A stretch of 17,302 nucleotides of DNA from assembly GCA_018609945.1 (NCBI GenBank), contig JAHENO010000092.1, forward strand, positions 1 to 17,302, written 5' to 3'. The notes under the pieces are model-generated. The model was not told where the DNA came from and made no database searches. It saw only the letters and a list, made by a program, of their open reading frames with translations. Of this stretch, positions 1 through 7,553 are shown in pieces. The stretch's first letter is position 1, and every line of letters begins with the position of its first letter. The translations under genes were made by a program, and so were the position numbers. This DNA comes from Haloarculaceae archaeon (lineage in GTDB: Archaea > Halobacteriota > Halobacteria > Halobacteriales > Haloarculaceae).

Positions 1-8
1 TATCAGAT

Positions 9-20
9 AATTTTAACTTA
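9..20 (+). promoter_or_regulatory. Candidate TATA box for the 41-aa peptide gene
   Basis: The AT-rich run TTTTAACTTA lies about 27-36 bases before the ATG at 47. This is where a haloarchaeal box A would sit if the transcript starts at or near the start codon. No Shine-Dalgarno sequence is visible before the ATG, which fits a leaderless message. Inferred from spacing and composition only. Confidence 0.45.
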
Positions 21-46
21 CTACCGCCCTCCATTCTATTCGTATC

Positions 47-172
47 ATGTCCGATACAAACGTCGCGGAATTCCTCCGCGAGCACCCCCGGATGATGGGC
101 GTACTGTTCACAATGACACTCCTGCTGACTCAGGCTGGCACTGTGGCAGCAGGGAACGGACACTCGATCTGA
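47..172 (+). CDS. Small hydrophobic peptide (DUF7503-like), 41 aa
   Basis: This 41-residue ORF has a charged N-terminus (MSDTNVAEFLREHPR), a hydrophobic stretch from about residue 16 to 35 (MMGVLFTMTLLLTQAGTVAA) and a short polar tail GNGHSI. The pattern 'LxEHPRMMGVLFTMTLLLTQ' matches what I remember of a family of tiny haloarchaeal proteins catalogued as DUF7503; that assignment is from memory. The hydrophobic part could be one membrane helix. It could equally be a signal sequence, because the TVAA-G junction resembles a signal peptidase site, which would release only about six residues. The ATG is placed correctly behind a TATA-like box. The gene converges on the CHAT protease gene with 59 bases between the stops. 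Its function is unknown. The conserved-looking sequence and promoter argue that it is a real gene despite its size. Confidence 0.7.
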   Translation: MSDTNVAEFLREHPRMMGVLFTMTLLLTQAGTVAAGNGHSI

Positions 173-231
173 GTTCCCCCGAGATCAACCAGTCCAGTCC
201 CTTTTTGACGTGGCCCGTCGACATCGAGTTG
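173..231. terminator. Convergent gap with a T-tract
   Basis: The 59 bases between the two convergent stop codons contain a TTTTT run at 202-206 on the plus strand. Oligo-T tracts end transcription in archaea, so this could terminate the peptide transcript. No clear stem-loop was found. Confidence 0.25.
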
Positions 232-2316
232 CTACTCTAGTTCCTCGACTGAAACCGAGGAACTCCAGTGGAGTTCCCCGTTGTTTCTGACGGGCACATC
301 CTCTAGTTTAAGAAAGTCGGCAAGGTCGTCTTTTGGAACCTGAAACGACGCGATATTCCCCGAGTTCAAAAAGTACTCGTCATTATCGGGGAGGTGGGGC
401 ATGTACACGGTCCCCAGACCAGCGTCGTCCGTCGCGTACATCTTTATGTCCATGGCAAATTCGTCCCCGGTCCTGCGTATGTCGAGGAGATTCGGTGTTC
501 TGCTGGCGGCCTGTGTCACGGTCATGCCGCCGTCCCCGACGACGATGTACTGGCCGCCGAGAATACTCTCGTCCCGGGCGATCGTCAGGGCTGCGCGTAG
601 TGGGAACCCGGCGTTCAATAGTCGTGCAATCGTTTCACCGATGCGCACGGCACCGTCGTTGATGATGTCGTTGAGAGTGACGATCCCCCCCACTGCTCCA
701 GCCTCGATCAGGTGTATCCCTTGCCGATACGAATTACAGGCGTTCAACAGGAAGGCGTCGACGCCCGTCTCCGAGAGGGTCGCTGCGTCGAGTTTCCCGT
801 CGGCGCATTCGAATCCGTCTTCTTCGGTGTGACCGATGTAGTGGAGGAAACTGTGCTCCTGACGGAGCTGGTCCCGGAGTTCGGTGGTAGTGAGATCCCG
901 CTTGACCGTCACGTCGAACGGGAGAGCCGCCCGGTTTCCGTACGTCTGGTTGACGAGGTCACGCTCCTCGCTCATACGCTCGTCGTTCAGGACGATCGTG
1001 ATAGAGATCTCGCCGTCGGTCGGCTCCAAGTTCAGTCGGTTGTGGAACGCCTCCTGGGTCAGCTTGCTGGCGCCGATCGGAATGCTGGGCCCGATCCAGG
1101 CCTGTTCGAGCGAATCCGTCGCTTCGGGTTCGACGTACGATTTTTCCTCAGTACTCGATGTCTCCGCGGCGGATCGCGTGATGACGCCGCCGTCACTCGC
1201 CGCTGGCATCGTCGTACCGGACGGGCTTGTAGCAGGGATTCCATCGGTCGTCCGTACGACGGCAAGGTCGTCGACCACGAATGGCAGTTGTTCGACTGTC
1301 GAACGCCCGGGCTCGATGTGGACTGTCAGCCGCCACTCCGGCACTTGATCGCGGACCAGCGCGTACGGGATTTCCAGATAGTTTGCCACCCGTTCAGCGA
1401 TCGGGAGATTGTACAGCCTCCCCCAATCGAGGTCGAGTTGCTTTTCGATCTCGTTGCGCTCGTGTAGTTCGATCGTATAGATTCCCTCGGTTCGGACGAT
1501 ACAGTCCAGCAGAAACAGCTGTTTGAGCGTCTGCTCGACACCCCGTTCGAGCCCATCCGGTTTGTCCAGAGCGTGTTCGAACCCACTGTCAGTCACCAGT
1601 CGGGGTGTCGATCCCGGGACGATTTCCGCCCCGGTATAGTACGAAAGCGGCGCGGCCGTGTAGATGGCCCCGTATTCCGGCGGGACTTCGAGTTGGATGC
1701 CTGTCGCGGGACGCTCGACAGGCTCGGGGATGTCGAGTGACTCTCCCAGGGTGATCGCTGGTGGGTGTCCGCGATTGAACGGGAACGACCGCTCGGGATT
1801 CGTTGTCTTGAGTGCTGAGCCGAACGAACTCACGGCAGCCATCATGTCCACGGGGTCGTCCGTGGTGGTCACAGTCGCTACTGGTCGGTCGTGCCGGGAC
1901 AGCGCACCGATGATCACCTCCTGCGGATCGCCAAATTCCATTCTGACTTCCACGAGGTCGGCGGTGATCTCGAGCGGTCCCTCCACCACAAGGTACGTCT
2001 GGACCTGCGCACTTAATTCGAGAACGTACGTCCCCTTGCCCAGTGACTCCGATTCGAGATGCCCGACGTTCGTTATCATCTCACCCGAACCGTCACGCAC
2101 ACACACTCCGACGACCGTCGGGAGAACGATCTCTTCCGTCCCCACGGCGACGGCTCGATCGACGGGAAAGAGACACTCGCCGGTGTCGATCGGGGTCGGC
2201 GAGACCACCCCCGAGGTGTGCAATTGATAGCGGAGTCGCTCGATCCGGTCGATGACCTCGATCCCCGGCGGGTCCTCCACACTCTCGAACGTGAGCAGTT
2301 CGTCTCTATCCGGCAT
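232..2316 (-). CDS. CHAT-domain (caspase-like) protease, 694 aa
   Basis: The C-terminal part (about residues 450-640) has CHAT-domain hallmarks. There is a catalytic-type histidine in HYIGHTEEDGF (H496), and a catalytic-type cysteine in LLNACNSY (C527) followed by a glycine-rich AGAVGGIV turn. CHAT proteins belong to the caspase/separase clan (C14/C50) and usually act as proteases in signalling, cell-death or defence. The first 400 or so residues contain many predicted beta strands and match no domain I recognise; no TPR repeats are seen. A Ser/Thr-rich stretch (about 375-410, TSPSGTTMPAASDGG...) looks like a linker. No signal peptide or membrane helix is present, so the protein is probably cytoplasmic. 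The frame stays open far upstream over the permease gene. I chose ATG 2316 because the sequence before it is Arg-rich antisense coding and a TATA-like box lies at 2341-2350. The tiny hydrophobic peptide gene converging on it may be functionally linked. Confidence 0.85.
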   Translation of the reverse strand: MPDRDELLTFESVEDPPGIEVIDRIERLRYQLHTSGVVSPTPIDTGECLFPVDRAVAVGTEEIVLPTVVGVCVRDGSGEMITNVGHLESESLGKGTYVLELSAQVQTYLVVEGPLEITADLVEVRMEFGDPQEVIIGALSRHDRPVATVTTTDDPVDMMAAVSSFGSALKTTNPERSFPFNRGHPPAITLGESLDIPEPVERPATGIQLEVPPEYGAIYTAAPLSYYTGAEIVPGSTPRLVTDSGFEHALDKPDGLERGVEQTLKQLFLLDCIVRTEGIYTIELHERNEIEKQLDLDWGRLYNLPIAERVANYLEIPYALVRDQVPEWRLTVHIEPGRSTVEQLPFVVDDLAVVRTTDGIPATSPSGTTMPAASDGGVITRSAAETSSTEEKSYVEPEATDSLEQAWIGPSIPIGASKLTQEAFHNRLNLEPTDGEISITIVLNDERMSEERDLVNQTYGNRAALPFDVTVKRDLTTTELRDQLRQEHSFLHYIGHTEEDGFECADGKLDAATLSETGVDAFLLNACNSYRQGIHLIEAGAVGGIVTLNDIINDGAVRIGETIARLLNAGFPLRAALTIARDESILGGQYIVVGDGGMTVTQAASRTPNLLDIRRTGDEFAMDIKMYATDDAGLGTVYMPHLPDNDEYFLNSGNIASFQVPKDDLADFLKLEDVPVRNNGELHWSSSVSVEELE

Positions 2317-2340
2317 CAGTGGTAGCTTGACGTACGTGTA

Positions 2341-2350
2341 TTCATAATAC
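2341..2350 (-). promoter_or_regulatory. Candidate TATA box for the CHAT protease gene
   Basis: On the minus strand GTATTATGAA lies 25-34 bases before the ATG at 2316, consistent with a leaderless start. A TTTTT tract a few bases further upstream (about 2355-2360) may also help terminate the transporter operon that ends at 2403. Confidence 0.45.
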
Positions 2351-2402
2351 TCGGTAAAAAGTCTACCGGCGGGAAATATTGTGAACGAACACTTTTTCAG
2401 CG

Positions 2403-3455
2403 TCAGTCCTCGGACTCGTAGTGCTCGCCGGCGGCGCCGGGCATCCGGGTCTTGCCGACGAATCCCAGGATCACGAGTACGGCGACGTATGGAAGGATGC
2501 CGACCAGCGTCGAGGAGATCTCGACACCGCCGACGCGCTGGAGTTGCAACTGGAGGGCGTCGAGGCCGGCGAAAAACACCGACGCGCCGAACGCGCCCAC
2601 CGGGTTGTAGTTCGCGAGCAGGTAGGTCGTGATGCCGATCCAGCCACGGCCGGCGGTGATGGTCTCCCCGCCGCCGATGAACTGGCCGGCGTTCAGCGCC
2701 AGGCCGGCCCCGCCCAGCCCGCAGTACACGCCCGAGATGAGCACGCCCGCGTACCGGACCTTCCGGACGCTTATCCCCGCCGTATCGAGCGTCTTCGGGT
2801 CCTCGCCACTCGCTTGGAGGTGCTTGCCGAAGGTCGTCCGGTTGAGGAGATACCACGAGAACGGGACGGCCAGCAGGAGTAGATACACCGGCGGCGTCGA
2901 GCGAAACAGCGCCGGCCCGAGGAACGGAATCTCGACCAGCACGGGGAGCGCCAGCGGGTCGAACGTCCCCACGCTGGGACTGTTGACCGTCTCCCAGATG
3001 ATGATACTCCCGAAGGGTGCAAAGCCCAGCGCGATCAGCCACACCGCGAGCCCCGCGATGATCTGGTCGGCCTTGAAATCGATACAGACGACCGCGAAGA
3101 GTAACGCGATGGCAGTGCTCGCGAGCACCGCGGCCAGGAACGCCAGCGCGAGTGCCCCGGTCGTCCCGCCCAGCCACCACAGCACGGCGATGGCCGAAAA
3201 GGCTGCGACGATCAACAGCCCCTCGAGGCCGATGTTGATGACGCCGGATTTCTCGGCGAAAATACCGCCCATCCCGGCGAATGCGATAGGCACCGTTAGT
3301 CTGAGCGCCGACCGGACGTAGGAAGCGTCGAGCACGCTGAGGACTCCGACGCCGAGCTGGCGCACCCCCGGGACGAGGATCACGAGAAAGAGCACGGCGA
3401 TGACTGCACCGCCCGCGAGTCCGGCACGGCGGTCGATGCGCGCCGGGTTATCCAT
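2403..3455 (-). CDS. ABC transporter permease, BMP/nucleoside type (NupQ-like), 350 aa
   Basis: A polytopic membrane protein with about eight to ten hydrophobic segments, starting MDNPARIDRRAGLAGG. The signature EKSGVINIGLEGLL (about residues 68-81) is typical of the second permease of BMP-family importers (BPD_transp_2, as in B. subtilis YufQ/NupQ). The later stretch GEDPKTLDTAGISVRKVRYAG is the conserved cytoplasmic loop that contacts the ATPase. It would form the membrane pore together with the permease encoded just upstream. A GTG at 3473 could give six more residues, but GGAGGT at 3463-3468 sits 7 bases before ATG 3455, so that start is preferred. It overlaps the upstream permease gene by 8 bases, suggesting translational coupling. 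It is the last gene of the operon. Substrate is not certain; nucleosides are the best-known cargo of close relatives. Confidence 0.88.
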   Translation of the reverse strand: MDNPARIDRRAGLAGGAVIAVLFLVILVPGVRQLGVGVLSVLDASYVRSALRLTVPIAFAGMGGIFAEKSGVINIGLEGLLIVAAFSAIAVLWWLGGTTGALALAFLAAVLASTAIALLFAVVCIDFKADQIIAGLAVWLIALGFAPFGSIIIWETVNSPSVGTFDPLALPVLVEIPFLGPALFRSTPPVYLLLLAVPFSWYLLNRTTFGKHLQASGEDPKTLDTAGISVRKVRYAGVLISGVYCGLGGAGLALNAGQFIGGGETITAGRGWIGITTYLLANYNPVGAFGASVFFAGLDALQLQLQRVGGVEISSTLVGILPYVAVLVILGFVGKTRMPGAAGEHYESED

Positions 3456-4650
3456 CCCGCCCACCTCCCTCACTGCCGCCGTCGGTGGCGACCGCCCCTT
3501 CCTCGGAGCCGTAGCCAGCGCGGGTGCCGAGCATCCGGAAGAACTCGGGCATCGCCACGAAGAGGATGATCAACCCGCGCAACACCTCGACGAGCTCCGG
3601 CGGCACCCCGAGCGCGAAGTCGATCTGGATGGCACCGCCCTTCATCGCGCCGAACAGCAGCGCGGCCGGAATCACCCCGAGCGGGTTGTTGGCAGCCAGG
3701 ATGGAGACCGCGATGCCATCGAAACCCAGGGGCGGCATGCTGGTCTGCCACCGGTAGAGGATCATCAGCACGTACATCGCGCCGGCGACGCCACCGAGTG
3801 CCCCGGAGAGGGTCATGCTCGTCACGATGTTGCGCTCGGCGTTGACGCCGCCGTACTCGGCGGCCTCGGGCGCGAGCCCGCTCGTCCGGAGGTCGTACCC
3901 GAGGACGGTCCGCTCGTACAGCAGGTACACCAGGACGGCAGTCACGAGCCCGAACCCGAGCGCGACGACGGAAAAACGGGTGCCACTGATGGTCGGCGAA
4001 AGCCGGACGAACTCCGGGACAGAGGGCGTCTGGACGGCGTCCGTCGTGGGATCCCCGAGGTGGTTGCGAACCAGGTAGAAGGCCACGCCCATCGCGACGA
4101 AGTTGAGCATGATGGTCGTGATGACCTCGTGGGCGTCGGCGTAGGCCTTCATCGCACCCGGGAGAGCCCCGTAGAGCCCGCCGACGATCGCACCGACGAG
4201 CACCGCCACCGGGATGGCAACGAGTGCCCCGAGGCCGCTCGCAGGGAGGACGGGCGCGACCCAGAGGACCGCAAGCGCGCTCGCGAGCCCCCCTAGGACC
4301 ATCTGTCCCTGCGTGCCGATGTTGAACAGTCCCGCCCGGAAGGCGACGGCGACCGACAGCCCGGTAAAGAGCAACAGCGTCGTCTCCTGGAGGGTCAGCC
4401 CGAGGTTGGTCGCCGAGCCGAAGGCGCCGTCCGCGAGCGTCAGGTACACCTCGATCGGGTCGTAGCACATCGCCGTCCCGCCGAGGACGAGTGCCGGGTC
4501 GCGGCAGGTCGCGACCGCACCCGAGAGGAACACGATGACGCCGCCGACGACGACGGCGACGGCGAGGGCGGCCAGGCTGATCGCGAGCCGTTCCAGCACC
4601 GTCGCGTCGACGAGCCGGTCGAGAGAGCGCGTCAGCCGTTCCCTGTCCAT
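3448..4650 (-). CDS. ABC transporter permease, BMP/nucleoside type (NupP-like), 400 aa
   Basis: An inner-membrane permease with an N-terminal helix (about residues 20-45), an extracellular loop of about 45 residues containing two cysteines (C49 and C62), and then a run of hydrophobic helices. The motif AFRAGLFNIGTQGQMVLGG (about 103-121) marks the first permease of BMP-type importers (BPD_transp_2; NupP/YufP relatives). The stretch RTSGLAPEAAEYGGVNAERN is the cytoplasmic coupling loop. It pairs with the next gene to form the heterodimeric channel energised by the double ATPase. It begins 13 bases after the ATPase stop, and its own stop overlaps the next start by 8 bases. No strong ribosome site is visible before ATG 4650. 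The C-terminal tail is Gly/Glu rich (EEGAVATDGGSEGGGRDG), which is unusual but harmless-looking. Confidence 0.88.
   Translation of the reverse strand: MDRERLTRSLDRLVDATVLERLAISLAALAVAVVVGGVIVFLSGAVATCRDPALVLGGTAMCYDPIEVYLTLADGAFGSATNLGLTLQETTLLLFTGLSVAVAFRAGLFNIGTQGQMVLGGLASALAVLWVAPVLPASGLGALVAIPVAVLVGAIVGGLYGALPGAMKAYADAHEVITTIMLNFVAMGVAFYLVRNHLGDPTTDAVQTPSVPEFVRLSPTISGTRFSVVALGFGLVTAVLVYLLYERTVLGYDLRTSGLAPEAAEYGGVNAERNIVTSMTLSGALGGVAGAMYVLMILYRWQTSMPPLGFDGIAVSILAANNPLGVIPAALLFGAMKGGAIQIDFALGVPPELVEVLRGLIILFVAMPEFFRMLGTRAGYGSEEGAVATDGGSEGGGRDG
3463..3468 (-). promoter_or_regulatory. Shine-Dalgarno site deciding the second permease start
   Basis: GGAGGT on the minus strand lies inside the end of the upstream permease gene, 7 bases before ATG 3455. 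It favours this ATG over the in-frame GTG at 3473 and supports coupled translation. Confidence 0.6.
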
Positions 4651-4663
4651 GACCGTAGTGGTG

Positions 4664-6295
4664 TCAGTCTATATTCGCCGTGTCTGTCGGTCGGTCCTCG
4701 GTCGTCGCTCGCTTCTCGCCCTCCCCGCGTTCGTAGTCGTCGGGGTACTCGCCGGCCATCAGCAGGCCGACCTCCTCCTCTGTGACCGCGTCGGGGTCGA
4801 CCACGTCCACGAACCGGCCGTCGTACATCACGGCCATCCGGTCGGCGAGGCGCTGGACCTCCTCCAGTTTCGAGGAGACGAGCAGAACCGCCACGCCCTC
4901 GGTCCGCAGGTCGAGCAGGCGGTTGTGGACGAACTCGATGCTGCCGATGTCGACCCCCCGAGTAGGGTGGGAAGCGACCATCAGCACGGGGTCGCGCTCG
5001 AACTCGCGGCCGACGACCATCTTCTGCTGGTTGCCCCCGGACAGCGACCGCGCACTCGCGCTCGCGTCGGGCGGGCGCACGTCGTACTCCTCGATGACGC
5101 GCTCGACGAACGACCGCGTCCGGCCCCAGTCGATGAGGCGCCCGTCGGAAAACTCCGGCAGCGTCTGGCCGCCGAGCAATCCGTTCCGCAGGAGGTCGTA
5201 CTCCAGGACGAGGCTCCGGTGCTGGCGGTCCTCGGCGATGTAGGAGACGCCGGCCTCGATGCGCTCGCGCCGGGAGTCGTGCGTGATTTCCTCGCCCGCC
5301 AGCGTGACCGCTCCAGACTCGGGCTGGCGGAGACCCGTTACCGCCTCGACGAGTTCGGACTGGCCGTTGCCGTCGACGCCGGCGACGCCGAACACCTCGC
5401 CGGCCTGCACCGCGAAGGAGACGCCGTCGACGGCCCGCACGCCGCGGTCGTCGGTCACCACGAGGTCATCGACGGCCAGCGTCTCGGGGCCCCGGTCGGC
5501 CGGCTCGCTCGTGACTTCGAGCAACACCTCCCGGCCGACCATCATCGTCGCGAGTTCCTCCCTGGTGGTCTCCCCGGCCCGGACCGTCCCGACGAGCCGT
5601 CCGTCCCGGAGGACGCTGATGTCGTCGGCCGCCGTCAGCGCCTCGCCGAGCTTGTGGGTGATGAAGACGATTGTCTTGCCCTCGGCGACCAGTTCCTCGA
5701 AGACCGCGAACAGCGACTCGACCTCCTGTGGGGTGAGCACCGCCGTCGGTTCGTCGAGGACGAGCACCTCCGCCCCGCGGTACAGCGCCTTGAGGATTTC
5801 GACGCGCTGTTGCTCGCCGACGCTGATCTCCTGGACCCGCTCGGTCGGGTCGATGTCGAACCCGTACCGCTCTGCCAGCTCGCGGGTGTCCGCGACGGCC
5901 TGCGCCTCGTCGGTGACGAGGCCGAACCACTTCGTGGGCTCGACCCCGAGGACGAGGTTCTCGGCGACCGTCATCGGATCGACCAGCATGAAGTGCTGGT
6001 GGATCATGCCCACGCCGGCGTCGATGGCGTCCCGCGGGCTGTCGAACTCGCGGGGCCGGCCGTCGACGTAGACCGTCCCCTCGGTGGGTTCGTACAGGCC
6101 ATAGAGGACGTTCATCAGCGTGGTCTTGCCGGCGCCGTTCTCGCCGACCAGCGCGTGGACGGTGCCGCGCTCGACCGCGAAATCCACGTCGTCGTTGGCG
6201 ACCACGCCCGGGAACCGCTTGGTGATCCCGTCCATCCGGACGGCGTACTTCGACCCGCCCGAGTCCCGCATGGAGGGCCCGTCCTGTCCGCTCAT
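4664..6295 (-). CDS. ABC transporter ATPase with two nucleotide-binding domains (NupO/RbsA class), 543 aa
   Basis: Two ABC cassettes in one chain. The first has Walker A GENGAGKTT (51-59, K57), a signature-like ISVGEQQR (157-164), Walker B VLVLDEPTAVL (D181, E182) and H-loop H214. The second has a degenerate Walker A, GVDGNGQSE (306-314), lacking the lysine, a good signature LSGGNQQ (418-424), and ASHPTRGVD (441-449) in place of Walker B. This asymmetry is usual for the sugar/nucleoside importer class including RbsA, MglA and NupO, where the first site is expected to do the hydrolysis. It powers uptake through the two permeases encoded downstream. ATG 6295 gives a 20-residue lead before the domain; ATG 6271 is an alternative. 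It starts 7 bases after the lipoprotein stop. The C-terminal tail from about 518 is acidic and polar. Confidence 0.9.
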   Translation of the reverse strand: MSGQDGPSMRDSGGSKYAVRMDGITKRFPGVVANDDVDFAVERGTVHALVGENGAGKTTLMNVLYGLYEPTEGTVYVDGRPREFDSPRDAIDAGVGMIHQHFMLVDPMTVAENLVLGVEPTKWFGLVTDEAQAVADTRELAERYGFDIDPTERVQEISVGEQQRVEILKALYRGAEVLVLDEPTAVLTPQEVESLFAVFEELVAEGKTIVFITHKLGEALTAADDISVLRDGRLVGTVRAGETTREELATMMVGREVLLEVTSEPADRGPETLAVDDLVVTDDRGVRAVDGVSFAVQAGEVFGVAGVDGNGQSELVEAVTGLRQPESGAVTLAGEEITHDSRRERIEAGVSYIAEDRQHRSLVLEYDLLRNGLLGGQTLPEFSDGRLIDWGRTRSFVERVIEEYDVRPPDASASARSLSGGNQQKMVVGREFERDPVLMVASHPTRGVDIGSIEFVHNRLLDLRTEGVAVLLVSSKLEEVQRLADRMAVMYDGRFVDVVDPDAVTEEEVGLLMAGEYPDDYERGEGEKRATTEDRPTDTANID

Positions 6296-6302
6296 GCCCC
6301 GC

Positions 6303-7478
6303 TCAGACGTCGTCCATCGTGGTCGGGACCTCGATGTCGCCGTCGATGATCCCCTGGCGGGTCGTCTCGAGTTCGGACGTGATCTCCCCGGGGAGTTCGC
6401 CCTCGAAGTCCTGGCCGATCACCGCACCGACGCCGTCCTCCGCGAGACCGAGGTCGTTGACCTGGCCGCCCTGGAAGTTGCCGTCGATGACGCCGCTGAC
6501 GGACTCGTAGACCGCCCGGTTGACCCGCTTTATCATGGAGGCGACGATGACGTCCGAGAACTCCGCCGCGGAGACCGACTGGTCGTTGTCGACGCCGATG
6601 GCGTACCGCCCCTCGGCCTGTGCAGCCTCGAAGACGCCAGCGCCGGTGCCGCCCGCGGCGTGGTAGACCACGTCGGCGCCGTCGTCGTACATCGAGGTGG
6701 CGATCTCCTGGCCGGTCGCGGGATCGTTCCAGTCGCCCGCGTAGGCCGACTCGAACTGGATCTCCGCGTCGGCGTACTGGGCGCCCGCGGCGTACCCCGC
6801 CTCGAAGCGCTCGATGAGCGGAATCTCCTGGCCGCCGACGAAACCGACTACCTTCTCGTCGGGGTTGGTCTCCCCGCCGCCGTGGGCGTAGTCCATGCCC
6901 GTGAGCATCCCCGCGAGCACGCCCACCTGGAACGACCCCTCCTGTTCGCGGAAGACGTAGTTGGCGACGTTGTCCAGCAGGTTGCCGTCGTCGTCCTCGA
7001 CGACCGCGTCGACGATGGTCCAGTTCTGGTCCGGGAACTCCTGGGCGTTGGTCTTGAGGTCGGTCGCCTGGACGAACCCGATACAGCAGATCAGCTCGAA
7101 GTTCGGGTCGGAACTGCGCGCGAACCGCCGCTGGAGTTCGCCCACGTCGCCCGGGGCGTCCGGTTCGGCGTTCTGGTAGGAGACGGCGAAGTCCGCCTCC
7201 GCCTCCTGGATGCCCTGGTGGGCCATGTCGTTGAACGACTGGTCGCCCAGCCCGCCGGTCGCGTACACCATCCCCACGTTTATGCTGTCACTGCCGCCAC
7301 CGCCGTCGTTCCCATCACCACTACCGCCGCCGTCACTGCCGTCGCCACCGTCGCTGCCGTCACCGCCGTCGCCATCACCGCCACCGCCACCATCGCCGCC
7401 ACAGCCGGCCAGCGCGCCGGTCACGCCGAGGGTGCCGAGCCCTTTGAGTACTGTCCGTCGCCGCGGATTGCGGGACAT
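6303..7478 (-). CDS. BMP-family substrate-binding lipoprotein (Tat-exported), 391 aa
   Basis: This is the extracellular binding protein of the importer. The N-terminus MSRNPRRRTVLKGLG carries a twin-arginine motif (R6-R8), followed by a hydrophobic stretch and lipobox LAGC ending at C26, so it should be exported folded by Tat and lipid-anchored. Residues 27-65 form a Gly/Asp/Ser linker, a common haloarchaeal spacer between anchor and domain. From residue 66 (INVGMVYATGGLGDQSFNDMA) the protein matches the BMP/Med family (PF02608), as in B. subtilis YufN/NupN and spirochaete Bmp proteins, which bind nucleosides. ATG 7478 is chosen over GTG 7490 because it puts the Tat motif near the start and lies 27 bases from a TATA box. 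It is the first gene of the four-gene operon; the ligand is inferred, not shown. Confidence 0.9.
   Translation of the reverse strand: MSRNPRRRTVLKGLGTLGVTGALAGCGGDGGGGGDGDGGDGSDGGDGSDGGGSGDGNDGGGGSDSINVGMVYATGGLGDQSFNDMAHQGIQEAEADFAVSYQNAEPDAPGDVGELQRRFARSSDPNFELICCIGFVQATDLKTNAQEFPDQNWTIVDAVVEDDDGNLLDNVANYVFREQEGSFQVGVLAGMLTGMDYAHGGGETNPDEKVVGFVGGQEIPLIERFEAGYAAGAQYADAEIQFESAYAGDWNDPATGQEIATSMYDDGADVVYHAAGGTGAGVFEAAQAEGRYAIGVDNDQSVSAAEFSDVIVASMIKRVNRAVYESVSGVIDGNFQGGQVNDLGLAEDGVGAVIGQDFEGELPGEITSELETTRQGIIDGDIEVPTTMDDV
7287..7400 (-). repeat. Low-complexity Gly/Asp/Ser linker coding tract
   Basis: This tract codes for residues 27-64 of the BMP lipoprotein, made almost only of Gly, Asp and Ser (GGDGGGGGDGDGGDGSDGG-type units). 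The near-periodic GGN/GAC codons make it prone to slippage, so its length may vary between strains. It probably serves as a flexible hydrophilic tether. Confidence 0.75.
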
Positions 7479-7501
7479 ACGGTACCACACGGGTAATTTT
7501 C

Positions 7502-7509
7502 GTTTAAAA
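7502..7509 (-). promoter_or_regulatory. TATA box of the BMP transporter operon
   Basis: The sequence GTTTTAAACG on the minus strand, with TTTAAA at 7503-7508, is centred about 27 bases before ATG 7478. This matches a leaderless promoter and supports that start. It lies in the 75-base gap behind the S2P gene, so the operon is probably transcribed separately from that gene. Confidence 0.6.
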
Positions 7510-7553
7510 CCATCGGTGAGTACGGTATTCGCCCCCGTCCGGGGCCAACCCTG

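Noticed and set aside
2317..3180. N-terminal extension of the CHAT frame over the permease gene (982-residue frame)
   Set aside because: The extra residues are Arg/Gly-rich out-of-frame sequence of the permease gene on the same strand. The TATA-like box at 2341-2350 and the acidic sequence after ATG 2316 place the start there.
4535..6349. A 604-residue open frame on the plus strand
   Set aside because: Antisense of the ABC ATPase gene, whose Walker and signature motifs are unmistakable.
7287..7400. Periodic GGN/GAC tract as a DNA repeat element
   Set aside because: It is in-frame coding for the Gly/Asp/Ser linker of the lipoprotein, a common haloarchaeal feature, so it is reported as a coding low-complexity tract only.
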